Shown: positions 48,286 to 60,129 of the stretch, piece by piece
Position numbering within the stretch: the first letter of the stretch is position 1
How the letters are laid out: each line of letters starts with the position of its first letter
Source: Okapia johnstoni
Lineage: Eukaryota; Chordata; Mammalia; Artiodactyla; Giraffidae
Length of the DNA: 64,000 nucleotides
NCBI GenBank assembly: GCA_024291935.2
Contig: CM044308.1
Coordinates: forward strand, 122,414,501 to 122,478,500
Direction: 5' to 3'
The notes under the pieces: generated by a model
What the model saw: the letters and a program-made list of their open reading frames with translations, nothing else
Told to the model about the DNA's origin: nothing
Databases searched by the model: none
Made by a program: the position numbers and the translations under genes

Positions 48286-49382
48286 CAGTATTAGGGAGAT
48301 ATCAGTTAAGTCCCTTTTCACCATTCTTTTTCAGCATTATACTAGAAGTTCTGGCTAATGCAGTAAGATAAGAAAAAGAAATAAAAGGAGTACAGATTGG
48401 GAAGGAAGAGAGAAAATTGTCTGTGTTCTCAGATCACCTGATAATCTGTGTAGAAAATCCAAAAGAATTGACCAAAAGTACCTGGAACCAGTAAGGATTA
48501 TATTAAGGCCACAAAATACAAGGTTGATGTTCGAAAGTCAGTTGCTTTCCCATATACCAGCAATGAACAAATGAAGTTTGAGATTAAAAACATAACATCA
48601 TGTATATTAACAACCCCCCAAATGAAATATTAATACTTAGATATAAATCTAACAAAATATGTAAAAGCTATAAAACACTGATGAATGAAATCAAATACCT
48701 AGATAAATGGAGAGTAATTTAGGTTCTAAGATAGGAAGACCAGTATTCAGTTATGCCAAACATGATCTATATATTCAAAGCAATTCCAATCAAAATCCCA
48801 GCAAATTATTTTATATCAGCAGACTGGTTTTAAACTTTATATGGAGAGGCAAAAAATCCAGAACAGACAACACCTAATATTGAAGGAGAAACAAAGTTGG
48901 AAGACTGACACTACCTGACTTCAAGACTTACTATAAAACTATAGTAGTTCAGACAGTGTGGTGTTAGCAAAAGAATAGACAAAATAGAAAGCCCAGAAGT
49001 AGACTCATGTAAACATGGCCAGCTGATTTTTGACAAAGCAAATGGTGTCAGAATGAATCTAGACACAGACTTTAAATTCTTCACAAAAATTAACTGTGAA
49101 TGGGTTATAGAATTAAATGTAAAACACAAAACTCCCAGAAGTTAATATAGGGGAAAACATAGATGACGTTAGGTTTGGTGATGACTTTTTAGCACCAAAG
49201 ACATAATCATGAAAGTAATAATAATGTATACTTCATTAAAATTAAAAAATCTGTTATAAGAAAGAAAATGTCAGGAGAATGAGAAGACCAGCCATAGATT
49301 GGAAGAAAATGTTTGCAAAGGATACATCTGATAAAGGCCAGTTATCCAAAACTATACAAAGAACTCTTAAAACTCAACAATA

Positions 49383-49964
49383 TGTACACAATGGAATATT
49401 ACTCAGCCATTAAAAAGAATACATTTGAATCGGTTCTATTGAGATGGATGAAACTGGAGCCCATTATACAGAGTGAAGTGAGCCAGAAAGAAAAGCACCA
49501 ATACAGTATACTAATGCATGTATATGGAATTTGAAAGATGGTAATGGTAACCCTATATGAGAGACAGAATAAGAGACACAGATGCATAGAACAGTCCTGT
49601 GGACTCTGAGGGAGAAGGTGAGGGTGGGACGTTCTGGGACAATAACATTGAAGCATGTATATTGTCATATGTGAAGCGGTACACCATTCCATGTTTTATG
49701 CATGGAACGGATGCTCAGGGATGGAGCGTTGGGATGACACAGAGGGATGGGAGGGGGAGGGAGGTGGGAGGAGGGTTTGGGAGGGGGAGCACATGTGAAC
49801 CCATGGCTGATTCATGTCAATGTATGGCAAAAACTACTACAATATCGTAAAGTAATTAGCCCCCAACTAAAATAAATAAATAAAAAAAAAGAAAAAAAAA
49901 ATAAATAGGTGATTGATAACTAGAAAAAAAAAAAATAAAATAAAATTTACATAAGTGAAAAAAA
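49383..49964 (+). mobile_element. Young ruminant L1, 5'-truncated, with compound poly(A) end
   Basis: Contains the ORF2 C-terminus (YTMEYYSAIKKNTFESVLLR, frame to 49534) and the ruminant L1 3' UTR (gggagggggagggaggtggg; 'acatgtgaacccatggctga'). A 14-bp duplication, aaaactcaacaata (49369-49382 and 49965-49978), shows insertion into the old L1. The tail has three A-rich runs separated by non-A sequence (about 49903-49922 and 49947-49957). Confidence 0.92.
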
Positions 49965-50693
49965 AAAACTCAACAATAAAGGAGCAAGCAACTTGATTAA
50001 AAATGTACCAAAGACCTTAACAGATATCTCACCAAAACAAATCTACAGGTTTCAAATCAACATGTGAGAAGATTTTCCACATTGTATGTCGTCAGAGAAG
50101 TACAAATTAAAGTAACAATGAGATGGCGCTACACATCTATTAGAATAACCAAAATTGAAAACACTGACGGCACTAAATGCTGATGAGAATGTGGAGCAAC
50201 AGGAACTCTTTCATTGCTTCTGGTAATGAAAATGGTGAAACCATTTTGGAAGACCATTGGGTGGTTTTTAACAAAACTAAACATTCTCTAAGCATATAAT
50301 CCAGCAGTCAGGCTTCTTAGTATTTACTCAGAAGAGTTGAAAACTTACATGCTCTCCAGAACCTGCATACCAATGTTTATAGCAAGTTGGTTCATAAACT
50401 GCCAAAACTTGGAAGCAACCAAAATGCCCTTCTGAGGGTAAATGATGGAATATTTTTCAGCACTGAAAATAAATGAGTTATAAAGCCATGAAAAGACATA
50501 GAAGAGCCTTAAATGCATATTACTGAGTGAAAGAAGTCAATCTGAAAGAGGCTGCATACTGTTTGAATTCAAGTATATGCCATTCTGGAGACAATAAAAA
50601 CTATCAGTAGTTTGTAGGGATTAGGTTGTTGGGACGGTGAGCAGGCAGATCACAGAGGATTTTTAGAACAGTGAAAAGATTCTGTATAATATC

Positions 50694-50731
50694 ACAGTGC
50701 TATTATATATATATATATATAATAGCACTGT
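50694..50731. other. Perfect 38-base palindrome in a TA repeat
   Basis: acagtgctatta, an alternating TA core, taatagcactgt: perfectly self-complementary. It is followed by a second TA run to 50754 and a partial repeat of the arm (gctattata). Confidence 0.9.
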
Positions 50732-51094
50732 ATATTATATATATATATATATATGCTATTATACATAGGATGTGTAGTACCAAGAGTGAACTATAAGGTA
50801 AACTGTGGTCTTCAGATGATTATGATGTGTCAGTGTGGGTTCATAAATTGTAACAAATATACTATTTTGGTAGGAGATGTTGATCATCTTATCAGAGGTG
50901 AGGCAATACATGTTGGGGGCAGGAGGTTTAGGGAAAGTATACCTTCCCCTCAGTTTTTGCTGTGCACCTAAAACAACTCTAAATAATTACAGTTGTCAGT
51001 TTTTAAAAAAATAAATTCTCTTAAAATTTATCTAAAGTCATTGAAATAGATTTAAAGTTGCAATGAGTTTTCCATGAATGTTTATATGTATAGC

Positions 51095-51370
51095 AGAAGC
51101 TGTACACCTCTACATTCTCCAGCTTCCCATGTAGTTATTGTAACTAGACGATTAGCACTGGCCAGCAGAACGTGATAGGAAATAATAGGTGTCACGGGTG
51201 AGCTTCAAGCCACTGAGAGCAACCATGAGGCCACAGATGAAGTAACCGAAACCTCTCACTCATTACTTAGAGGAGAGGCACTTTTTTTTTAAGCCACTAA
51301 AATTTTGTGTGAACTTTTTTTTACTTATAAAGCATGGCCTTACCTATCTTGATTAATACAGCTACTAATG
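51095..51370 (+). mobile_element. Probable old LTR/MaLR-like remnant (tentative)
   Basis: 'ggccagcagaacgtgatagg', 'aataataggtgtcacgggtg', then 'aagccactaaaattttgtgt' near 51291. This resembles the 3' part of old mammalian LTRs that end with a 'taagccactgagattt' motif. Confidence 0.4.
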
Positions 51371-51733
51371 AAAATTTATATGAAGCAGAAAAATGTCAGG
51401 AATAGGTCGCTAATTTTGAAGATGAATAAATATAAGGTGAGAGAACAAATAGATGAATGAAATTGAATAGAGATTCAACAAACAACATAAGCATGCCTGA
51501 AACTTAGTAGATAGTATAGGTAGCATTGCAAATCACTGAAGGAATGCTGAGTCCATTGGCTACATATATGAAAAAAAAATTGATATTTACCTCATACCTT
51601 AATCAAATATTAATTGTAGATGGATTTAAAACTAAATTGTGTACAGTAAGAATTTAAGACATTTAGGAGAAAGTTTAGAGAAAGAATTTCTTTCTTAGTC
51701 AAGAAAAAATATATAAGCTAAAATGAAAAAGAA
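51371..51733 (+). mobile_element. Old L1 ORF2 remnant (left part)
   Basis: 'cctcataccttaatcaaata' and 'tgtagatggatttaaaacta' correspond to the C-terminal region of L1 ORF2. It continues after the next insertion. Confidence 0.65.
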
Positions 51734-52090
51734 GTGTTATAGGTAGCAATGGCAAAACAGACATAGACAATACACTTACGGACATGGGAAGAGGGGAAGA
51801 GAGGGTGAGATGTATGGAGAGAGTAACTTGGAAACTTAAATTATCATATGTAAAATAGATAGCCATTGGGAATTTCCTGTATGTCTCAGGAAACCCAAAC
51901 AGGGTCTCTGTATCAACCTCTAGAGGAGTGGGATGGGGAGGGAGATGGGAGGGAGATTCAGAAGGGAGGGATACATGTATACTTATGGCTAATTCATGTT
52001 GAGGTTTGACAGAAAACAGCAAAATTCTGCAAAGCAATTATCCTTCAATTAAAGAATAAACAAATTAAAAAAATAAAAATAAACTTTAAG
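51734..52090 (+). mobile_element. Ruminant L1 3' UTR insertion
   Basis: 'gggatggggagggagatggg', 'cttatggctaattcatgttg', 'aggtttgacagaaaacagca' and 'gcaattatccttcaattaaa', then an A-rich tail. The 13-bp duplication aaatgaaaaagaa (51721-51733 and 52091-52103) marks insertion into the older L1. Confidence 0.9.
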
Positions 52091-52103
52091 AAATGAAAAA
52101 GAA

Positions 52104-53080
52104 CAGAAAAATAAGTGTTATAAATGAATACTTTGAAGTTTTAAATGCCTGTACATTAAAAGACCTAAAAAACAAAGTGAAAAAGAAAAACCACAGACTA
52201 AGAAAAAGTTTTGCAAATGTATAATAAACATTAATATTCAGCATATATGAAAATTCCTTCAGTAGATAAGAAAACATAACTCAAAAAAATAACAAAAGGA
52301 GATACCAGTTCATACCATCAGATTGTCAAAATTATAAAGGCTAAATAATCTAAGTACTAGTGAGAATATAGAGGAGCAGAAACTCCCATAAAATGTGGAT
52401 GCATTTAAATCCGTATTGTCTCATTGGTGAGCGATTTGCTCACTTTAAAGATGTGCATAACCTATAACCCAGCAACTCTCCTTCTAGTTATATATTCTAC
52501 AGAAATTCTTATACCTGTGAAGGGAGAAACTGTTTAAGGATATTCATAGTGGTGTTGATTGCCGTGGCAAAAGAAAGAAAAAATTGAAATGCTCAGTGAG
52601 AGTGTCTAACAAGAACTCCAAGTATTAACACAAATTTAAAAATAAGTTGAATTTTTAAAAGCAAGTTGCACAAGGGAAGTAGAATGCATGATACCTTTAA
52701 TACAAAGTTTAGAACTATACAAAAACTACTAAGTATTAGGTTATGAATTTGAATGCATGTGTGTAGAAGGTTGAAAATGTGTGGATGTGGTGATGAATGG
52801 GTGTAAATAAAGGGCATGAAGATGTGTATCAGAATCATAAAGCTTAAATTCAAGATAATAATTTTGGGGAGGGAATTTTATTTTGGGGAGGGCTTTTCTG
52901 TTGTACTTGTGGTTTATGATGTTGGAAAGTGGGCTGATTTGCAAATATTTACTTCTTAAGCTGAGTAGAGGATACACTGGTGTTCGATATACATTATTCT
53001 CTATATGCCTTTTGCTAGTCTTAAAATACTTTACAAGTAAGTGAAGTTTTCAGTTGAAGAATGGAAATTCAAAACAATGG
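52104..53080 (+). mobile_element. Old L1M (L1ME-like) remnant (right part)
   Basis: 'aacaaaaggagataccagtt', 'aacctataacccagcaactc', 'agaaattcttatacctgtga', 'aaattgaaatgctcagtgag'. Order of an L1 ORF2 end followed by an old 3' UTR. Heavily diverged. Confidence 0.65.
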
Positions 53081-53472
53081 GAGCCTTCCGTTTTCGAAAA
53101 GAAGGAAATGGTTCACAGTGGGCCAAGCCTCTCACTAAACACAAACAAGCAAGCCAGTGAATTACAAAATGATCTATGTAAAGGCATTAGGGATCAATGA
53201 AAGCAGTGAGAATTTAAAAGTAAAATTACAGATGGAGAACCCTTCAGAAGTGAGCCGAGGATCTGCGATAGTCCCCTGGAGACAGTTACTAAACCTTCAC
53301 ACTGGCTATAAATTGTAGATATCAGCTAGACCCAAACAGAAGATCTCTGCTAGAAGCAAAGAATCTAGCAGAACTTTTTACATCCTCATTGGGCTAGAGT
53401 AACAGAAATGGAACATGAGGCATCTCAAACACATGTAGTTTCCAACTGTGACATTTAGTGAGTTCTGAGTTC
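53081..53472. other. Unassigned DNA
   Basis: No recognised feature in 390 bases. Confidence 0.4.
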
Positions 53473-53483
53473 TGAAGCTGCAT

Positions 53484-54139
53484 CTGGTCCCATCACTTCA
53501 TGGGAAATAGATGGGGAAACAGTGGAAACAGTGTCAGGCTTTATTTTTGGGGGCTCCAAAATCACTGCTGATGGTGATTGCAGCCATGAAATTAAAAGAC
53601 GCTTACTGCTTGGAAGGAAGGTTATGACCAACCTAGAGAGCATATTTAAAAGCAGAGACATTACTTTGCCAACAAAGGTCCGTCTAGTGAAGGCTATGGT
53701 TTTTCCAGTGGTCATGTATGGTTGTGAGAGTTGGACAGTGAAGAAAGCTGAGCGCTGAAGAATTGATGCTTTTGAACTGTGGTGTTGGAGAAGACTCTTG
53801 AGAGTCCCTTGGACTGCAAGGAGATCCAATGAATCCATCCTAAAAGAGATCAATCCTGGGTGTTCATTGGAAGGACTGATGTTGAAGCTGAAACTCCAAT
53901 ACTTTGGCCACCTCATGCGAAGAGTTGACTCATTGGAAAAGCCCCTAATGCTGGGAAGGATTGAGGGCAGGAGGAGAAGGGGACGCCAGAGGATGAGATG
54001 GTTGGATGGCATCACCGACTCGATGGACATGGGTTTGGGTAGACTCTGGGAGTTGGTGATGGACAGGGAGGCCTGGCATGCTGTGATTCGTGAGGTCGCA
54101 AAGAGTCGGACACGACTGAGCAACTGAACTGAACTGAAG
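53484..54139 (+). mobile_element. BovB LINE 3' part (656 bp) with target duplication
   Basis: From 'ctggtcccatcacttcatgg' to 'actgaactgaactgaag'. Two sense frames, 53522-53758 (IFGGSKITADGDCSHEIKRR) and 53798-54127 ([20 protein letters not shown]), are separated by a TGA. The 11-bp duplication tgaagctgcat occurs at 53473-53483 and 54140-54150. The antisense strand is open for 231 codons across the copy. Confidence 0.96.
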
Positions 54140-54365
54140 TGAAGCTGCATAAGATTTGAGCAGAACTTTTATAAAAGCAGCCTGAGTTCTTTGCATCCAT
54201 GTTTGGTAAATAAAGACATGCTGTAGGTGGAGGCAAGGAGAGGTATAGGAGAACAACAGGTGAAAGCTAGAAGGAGTTGAAGGAGTGCCAGATGGACTTT
54301 GATGAACTTTTCAACCACATAATGCCTAGAGTCTTCTAAAAGTCCTGACATAGAGGTTGATAATA

Positions 54366-54576
54366 ATGGTGGCTCAGATGGTAAAGCGTCTGCCTACAAT
54401 GTGGGAGACCCTGGTTCAATCCCTGGGTTGGGATGATCTCCTGGAGAAGGAAATGGCAACCCACTCCAGTATTCTTGCCTGGAAAATCCCATGGACAGAG
54501 GAGCCTGGTAGGCTACAGTCCATGGGGTCGCAAAGAGTCGGACATGACTGAGCGACTTCACTTAGTTACTTACTTA
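54366..54576 (+). mobile_element. Bov-tA SINE
   Basis: 'ggtggctcagatggtaaagc' head to 'actgagcgacttcacttagt' tail. The first about 10 bases of the head are missing. Confidence 0.93.
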
Positions 54577-54663
54577 AGTGGGAGAGAAAGCAAACAAAAA
54601 CTGTGACAGTGTAGCAGGGCTGATGTTACAAAATCAAAGACTTAAGAGGTCTCAAAAATCAAG

Positions 54664-54876
54664 GGGATTCCCAGGTAGTTCTAGTGATAACCCGCCTGCC
54701 AATTCAGAAGACATAAGAGATATGGATTCGATCCCAGGGTCGGGAAGATCCCCTGGAGAGGGGAATGGCAATCCATAACAGTATTGCCTGGAGAATCCCA
54801 TGGACTGAGGAGTCTGGTGGGCTACAGTCTGTAGGGTCACAAAGAGCCAGACACAACTCAAGCGACTTAACATAGC
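54664..54876 (+). mobile_element. Bov-tA SINE, diverged
   Basis: 'gattcccaggtagttctagt' head, 'ggattcgatcccagggtcgg', ending 'aactcaagcgacttaacata'. Same orientation as the copy about 90 bases upstream. Confidence 0.9.
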
Positions 54877-57405
54877 ATAGAAAATATCACCATTCAGTCT
54901 CCCCCTCAGGACATTTGTCAAAATATGAAGCTGCACAGTCAGAAGCCAAAAAACTAGATCATAAAAGTTCTATTTTTAAAAAGGTGAGTTTTGGGCTGTC
55001 TTTTAGTGCTGAGGAGACAAAGATTGATAAGAAATTCCAAGGAGAATCATGAAGGACCATCTTGTAAGAAGAAAGGAAACCAAAGTGGAGCCTGGGTCTT
55101 AGCAAAGTAGCCGCCCTCCCCTGCATGACTGTGTTTAAGGTTAATAACATCATTCTACCCCACCCCACTGTATCTGACTAGCAGAAGAGTAAATCTTCTC
55201 TAATTGAAGATATCATCATCTGGACCCTCTACTGTTTTCTTGAAAATGTGCAGTATCTTGTATTCAAACAAAAATTACTCTGGGCTTGAAAAGAAAAGAT
55301 AGAACCGTGAAATTGATCATGAAAAGAAACACAATAACAAGTCAATTATTTGTGTTGGCAGGTATTCACTTGAAAATAGCTATGTTTAATATGTTATGAT
55401 AGTAGAGGAAAATCAGAAAAATATGGAGAACTATAGCAAAACAGAAATCTCTCAGTAAAAGCAAACAGAAACTCAGGAATTGAAAACTGACATTAAGAAC
55501 TGATGGATTTAACAACAAATAACAGAAGATAGGATCACAGAACTTAAGACAGGACATTAGAAGATATCCAAGCTCAATAAAAGAGATAAAATGGATAAAC
55601 AGAAACAACAATTCTGAAACACAGAGGCAAATAAAAGACCCCTAAAACAACTTAACCAAGGCAAAAAATAGCAGGTTTTTTGGCTGTAGTGTTTGTTTGT
55701 TTTGGGGTTTTGTTTTGTTTTAGTTTTGGGGTTTGGATTTGGTTTTGGTTGAGTGCTTCACTGAGATGTGAGGAAGTTCTGATCAGGGTTATGATTTAAA
55801 GTCTGGTTCACTTCAAATGTTTGTTTACCATTTATTTAGAAGAGAGGCGATATTCAAGAAAAGGCAAACAGGATGATCACTGCTGATCCTTTTTTCTCTT
55901 GTAGTGAGCAGTTGAGCTCTGGTTCTGAATATGTATTCTTCACTCAACCCCGTAAATGTCCTTCATCAAACTCACTTTTTTTAGAAGGTCATCAGTCAAC
56001 CCTATTGTTACTTGAATGCGACCTTTATAATATCACCACTTATCCAAGGAGCTTATCAAAATATTCATTCTAATCACATGGAATATTCTTTCAGAGAGGA
56101 GTTGTGAATTATTAGAATTTACCTTACCTTATTAAATTTCTAGTAAAACTGGAGTTTTTATTTATTTTTTTACTAAATTGATGAATACCACTTGCCTGGT
56201 TAGATCATCACCTGTTACTCCAGTTTTTCTTGAACTCAGTGATCGTCAAGCTGCATAAAAATTATATTGAGTCTTAGCAGAAATAACTAAAATAGTCAGA
56301 GTCAGAAAATTATTGAAAATATCTGAAAGATATTGCTGTAAGCAAGAGAGAATTGTAAGGCTTTTAGATATAAATCTCCAAGGAGAAATAAAACATGCAA
56401 CATGAAATAAATATTAACAATAAAAAAGAGACATTTTGAAAATGTCTAAGAAAAGACAAAGGTCTTGGGGTCAATATTTCTTAATAGAGATGGAGTTTTT
56501 CAATTTGAAAAAAAATAGTAAAATACTGGAAATGAGTCTATATCGCTTCTCTGGCTCTTTAGTACTTATTAAAAAAATTTTCCTCCCCTTTAATCCATTT
56601 TTTGAGTTTCCTGCTGCTTTAACTACAGTTGGAATTCTAGTACATAGCCTGATACGTGTACTGATCATAAAGGGTTTGACTGGTCATGGTGACGCCATTT
56701 TTGGTGGCAGTTGTCACAATATTTGACACATGTTTCCACTGCTTTCTTTTTCATTATCTTGAAATTATCTTTAGTTATGCTCTTAAGAATTTGCTCAAAG
56801 GAGAAAGAATAACCAAAGCAAATGAGCTCCGAAGGTGGTCCACACACCTGTAACCTCACAGGGGCATTTAGAATTTATTCATTTTTCTTTCTTGAAAGAA
56901 ATTCCTTATCCTGCTCACTGGATCAAGTGTCTGTGATATTATAAATTGGAAAATTCTATAGTGGTAAGAAGTAGCTTCATATTTTTGTTTCACCTTTTCT
57001 CTGATAGTGTTTGAATCATAACACCCTAAGTGTGAAGCAGGTTGAGTGAAAAGAAAATCAGTATCCAAAGAAGGAGGGAAAGCAAACTTGCTGTATGGTA
57101 TCACACAAAAGGAAACTTGTCAATTAACACTCCAGTCATCTCCCCAGAACCCCAACTTTTCATTCAGTGCACTTTATTAGTAATGAAAGAAGGAAAAAAG
57201 GAGGCATGGATTATGAGTATATGGTCCACCTTCTGGCCTTCTCAGAATGATTGTAAGATGACTTCTCTGTTTTCAGGTTTCAGTTCTCTTTTTCAGACTG
57301 TATTAGAAGGGGGGGAGATACGGAAGAAGCTAAAAATCAGAAGATAAAATAGGGTATGCTTTCAAAAGTGCTTCTCCAAGTCTTCTCTTCTCATACACCC
57401 CATGA
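54877..57405. other. Repeat-poor stretch, no gene seen
   Basis: 2.5 kb with no named repeat except a G/T low-complexity run at 55674-55752. Frames up to 101 codons (57042-57347, +) show no recognisable domain. Confidence 0.4.
55674..55752 (+). repeat. T/G low-complexity tract
   Basis: Runs of T and G including two TTTTGGGG units. No strict period. Confidence 0.8.
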
Positions 57406-57417
57406 TTTCTACTGGGT

Positions 57418-58080
57418 TCAATTCAGTTCAGTTGCTCAGTTGCGTCCGACTCTTTGTGACCCCATGAACCGCAGCACACCAGGCCTCCCTGTCCATCACC
57501 AACTCTCGGAGTCTACCCAAACTCATGTCCATTGAGTCAGTGATGCCATCCAGCCATCTCATCCTCTGTCGTCCCCTTCTCCTGCCCTCAATCTTTCCCA
57601 GCATCAGGGTCTTTTCCAATAAGTCAGCTCTTCGCATCAGGTGGCCAAAGTATTGGAGTTTCAGCTTCAACATCCGTCCTTCCAATGAACACCCAGGACT
57701 GGTCTCCTTTAGGATGGACTGGTTGGATCTCCTTGCAGTCCAAGGGACTCTCGAGTCTTCTCCAACACCACAGTTCAAAAGCATCAATTCTTTGGTGCTC
57801 AGCTTTCTTTATAGTCCAGCTCTCACATCCATACATGACCACTGGAAAAACCATAGCCTTCACTAGACGGACCTTTGTTGGCAAAGTAATGTCTCTGCTT
57901 TTTAATATGCTGTCTAGGTTGGTCATAACTTTCCTTCCAAAGAGTAAGCGTCTTTTAATTTCATGGCTGCAGTCACTATCTGCCATGATTTTGGAGCCCA
58001 GAAAAATAGTCAGCTACTGTTTCCACTGTTTGCCCATCTATTTGCCATGAAGTGATGGGACCAGATGCCATGATCTTAGT
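57418..58080 (-). mobile_element. BovB LINE 3' part (663 bp) with target duplication
   Basis: Minus strand from 'tcaattcagttcagttgctc' to 'agatgccatgatcttagttt'. Frames: 57986-57624 (LDSILKSRDITLPTKVRLVK) and 57787-57428 ([20 protein letters not shown]), offset by a frameshift. A perfect 12-bp duplication, tttctactgggt, occurs at 57406-57417 and 58081-58092. Confidence 0.96.
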
Positions 58081-58409
58081 TTTCTACTGGGTAAAATTAG
58101 CCAAAACTGGAACACATTTCTAAATCCTGCCTTTGTAGTAGAAAAAGATGAGGGAGAAGAAAGTATTAGGTGGCTTTGGGGTGGTCAGTTTACAGTGTAT
58201 TTTCATCTCTTTCTTCATTTTTAAAAATCATTACAAGCATTATACATAAAAATTGTAATTAATGAATATGATGAATAAATAACAATATGACAGAGGATGT
58301 AATCTGTGAATATAATTATAATAAAGCAAGAATGTAAAAATAAATTTAAAAAGATGGAAAAATAAGATGAGCTATTGAGTCACAATTTACTCCTGTATCA
58401 TCAAAAAGA

Positions 58410-58512
58410 ACCTTGTCTGGTAATCATTTTACAGTATCAAATCAGCATGTTGTATACCTTAAACTTATATAGTGTTATGTGTCAATTATATCTGAATAAA
58501 GCTGGAAAAAAG
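58410..58512 (+). mobile_element. L1M 3'-terminal fragment
   Basis: 'tgttgtataccttaaactta', 'gtgtcaattatatctgaata', 'aagctggaaaaa', the standard last 100 bases of many old L1 elements. Confidence 0.85.
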
Positions 58513-59556
58513 AACTTTTGTCCATTCAGTCCCAAAACAAACTCACCTCATTTCCAAAAGTGAAGAGACTGGACAAGAAAAGCAGCATAATTGAGAAACT
58601 ATTTTGTGTCATTTAAATCCATTTGACATCTTGTTGTGCTGATTTTTAATTTTCCTCACGTGCTTATAATCAGCATCTTTTTTCTCTCTCCTCATACTAA
58701 TCAAACACTCTGAAATAAACTTGGGGCTTTGGGTAGATGAATGACAATTGACAGACTCTCCTTAGGGATATTAATCTATCTTGGTGCAGAGCAGTGAGCT
58801 AAACAGAAAAAAAGAAATATTTTGATCCTTTTGGATACTATACCAAATTAAAAAAAAAACGGGCCCCAGTATTAGATAAAAGAAGATTTTGGGGTCACAT
58901 TAAATGCTTGACTCTTCAACTGCGTTAGGCAGAGTTTTTATTTCCTTTTAAAAGAGTTGGATTAACTGTAATCTTTGTAGTGAAACCTCAGTAGAGGACA
59001 TAGAAATATTGTATAAAAATTGATTAAAAAGAACACATGATAAGTTAAATATTTGTTAAAGAACTTTATAGAATTATTTAGAAAATGATGTGATAAATGT
59101 GAGTGGAAAAAGAATAAAAACCTCAGTGTTTTACTTGGAAGATCTTGAAAAGATTAAGCTATAATCTGAAGCTTGACTTCAATGAAATATCTACATCAAC
59201 TTAGCTAGTTAGATAGTTGTCAATTTTTATAAGAAAGGAGTGAAATAACATAATTTAAAGATACAAATTCCCATCATATTTTAGGATTTAAGCAAAAGAC
59301 CTTTGCTGAAACACTGATGGTTTAAAATGAACCTTCTAAGTTATCTAAAATAAACTTCTAAGTCATGTTCTTCTGTTGTAAAAAAAATACATTGTAGACA
59401 CAAGTATCATTAATTATGCATTTTTTTGCCGTAAAAATGCTAGTTGGGTGATGTCTTCATATTTAAATCCCAGCCAGGAGTAAGTTGTTAACTGAGTGTC
59501 CTTTGAAACCCTCCAGTTGTCATTTAAATAATGTGGCCACCCCGACTGTGTCCTGG
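58513..59556. other. Unassigned DNA
   Basis: 1 kb with no recognised gene or repeat. Confidence 0.4.
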
Positions 59557-59895
59557 GTCTTAGTTCATTTGGGCTGCTGTAAACCAAAATACCACAGACT
59601 GAGTGGCTTAAATACAGTAGAAATGTATTTCTCACAGTTCTAGAAGCTGAGAGGTCCAAAATCAAGGAGCTGACAGAGTCAGTGTCTGATGAGAGCCTAT
59701 TTCCTGGTTCCTAGACAGCCAGACTGTTGCTGTGTCCTCATGAAGTGGGGGGATGAGGGGGCTCTCTTCTTGTAAGAGCACTAATTCCATTCATGAGGGG
59801 TCCACCCTCATAAGTAGCTTCCAAAGGCTTCGCCTCCAAATACCATCACTAATAGATTAGGAGCTTAGAGATGAAGGGGGTGAGCCTGATTGGGT
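59557..59895 (-). mobile_element. MaLR (MLT1/MST-type) solo LTR
   Basis: Inverted pattern 'gttcatttgggctgctgtaa', 'aaataccacagactgagtgg', 'tttctcacagttctagaagc', 'tgctgtgtcctcatgaagtg', 'cgcctccaaataccatcact'. It is a better match than the copy at 13352. Confidence 0.72.
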
Positions 59896-59931
59896 AAAAT
59901 TACATAAAACCTCTTTTACCTAATGACCATT

Positions 59932-60129
59932 GTTGTTCAGTCACCCAGTTGTGTCCGACTCTTTGTGACCCCATGGACTTCAGCACGCCAGGCCTCCCTG
60001 TCCCTTACCATCTCCCAGAGTTTACCCAAGTTCATGTTCATTACATCGGTGATGCTGTCCAGCCATCTCATCCTCTGATGCCCTCTTCTCCTTCTGCCCT
60101 CGGTCTTTCCCAGCATCAGGGACTTTTCC
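59932..60129 (-). mobile_element. BovB 3' tail (198 bp), minus strand
   Basis: 'ttgttcagtcacccagttgt' to 'atcagggacttttcc'. The 10-bp duplication aatgaccatt (59922-59931 and 60130-60139) marks a severely 5'-truncated insertion. Confidence 0.95.

Larger units (their letters stand above)
48290..51030 (+). mobile_element. L1M body: ORF2 C-terminal half and 3' UTR, interrupted
   Basis: Old plus-strand L1. ORF2-type order: 'tactagaagttctggctaat', 'gatcacctgataatctgtgt', 'aagcaattccaatcaaaatc', 'gaagactgacactacctgac', 'gccagctgatttttgacaaa'. After the inserted young L1 (49383-49964) it resumes with 'aatgagatggcgctacacat', and the 3' UTR ends 'ttttgctgtgcacctaaaac'. No long open frame is left. Confidence 0.88.

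Noticed and set aside
55674..55752. Interstitial telomere-like or quadruplex motif (TTTTGGGG)
   Set aside because: Only two units, not in tandem register; better described as G/T low complexity.
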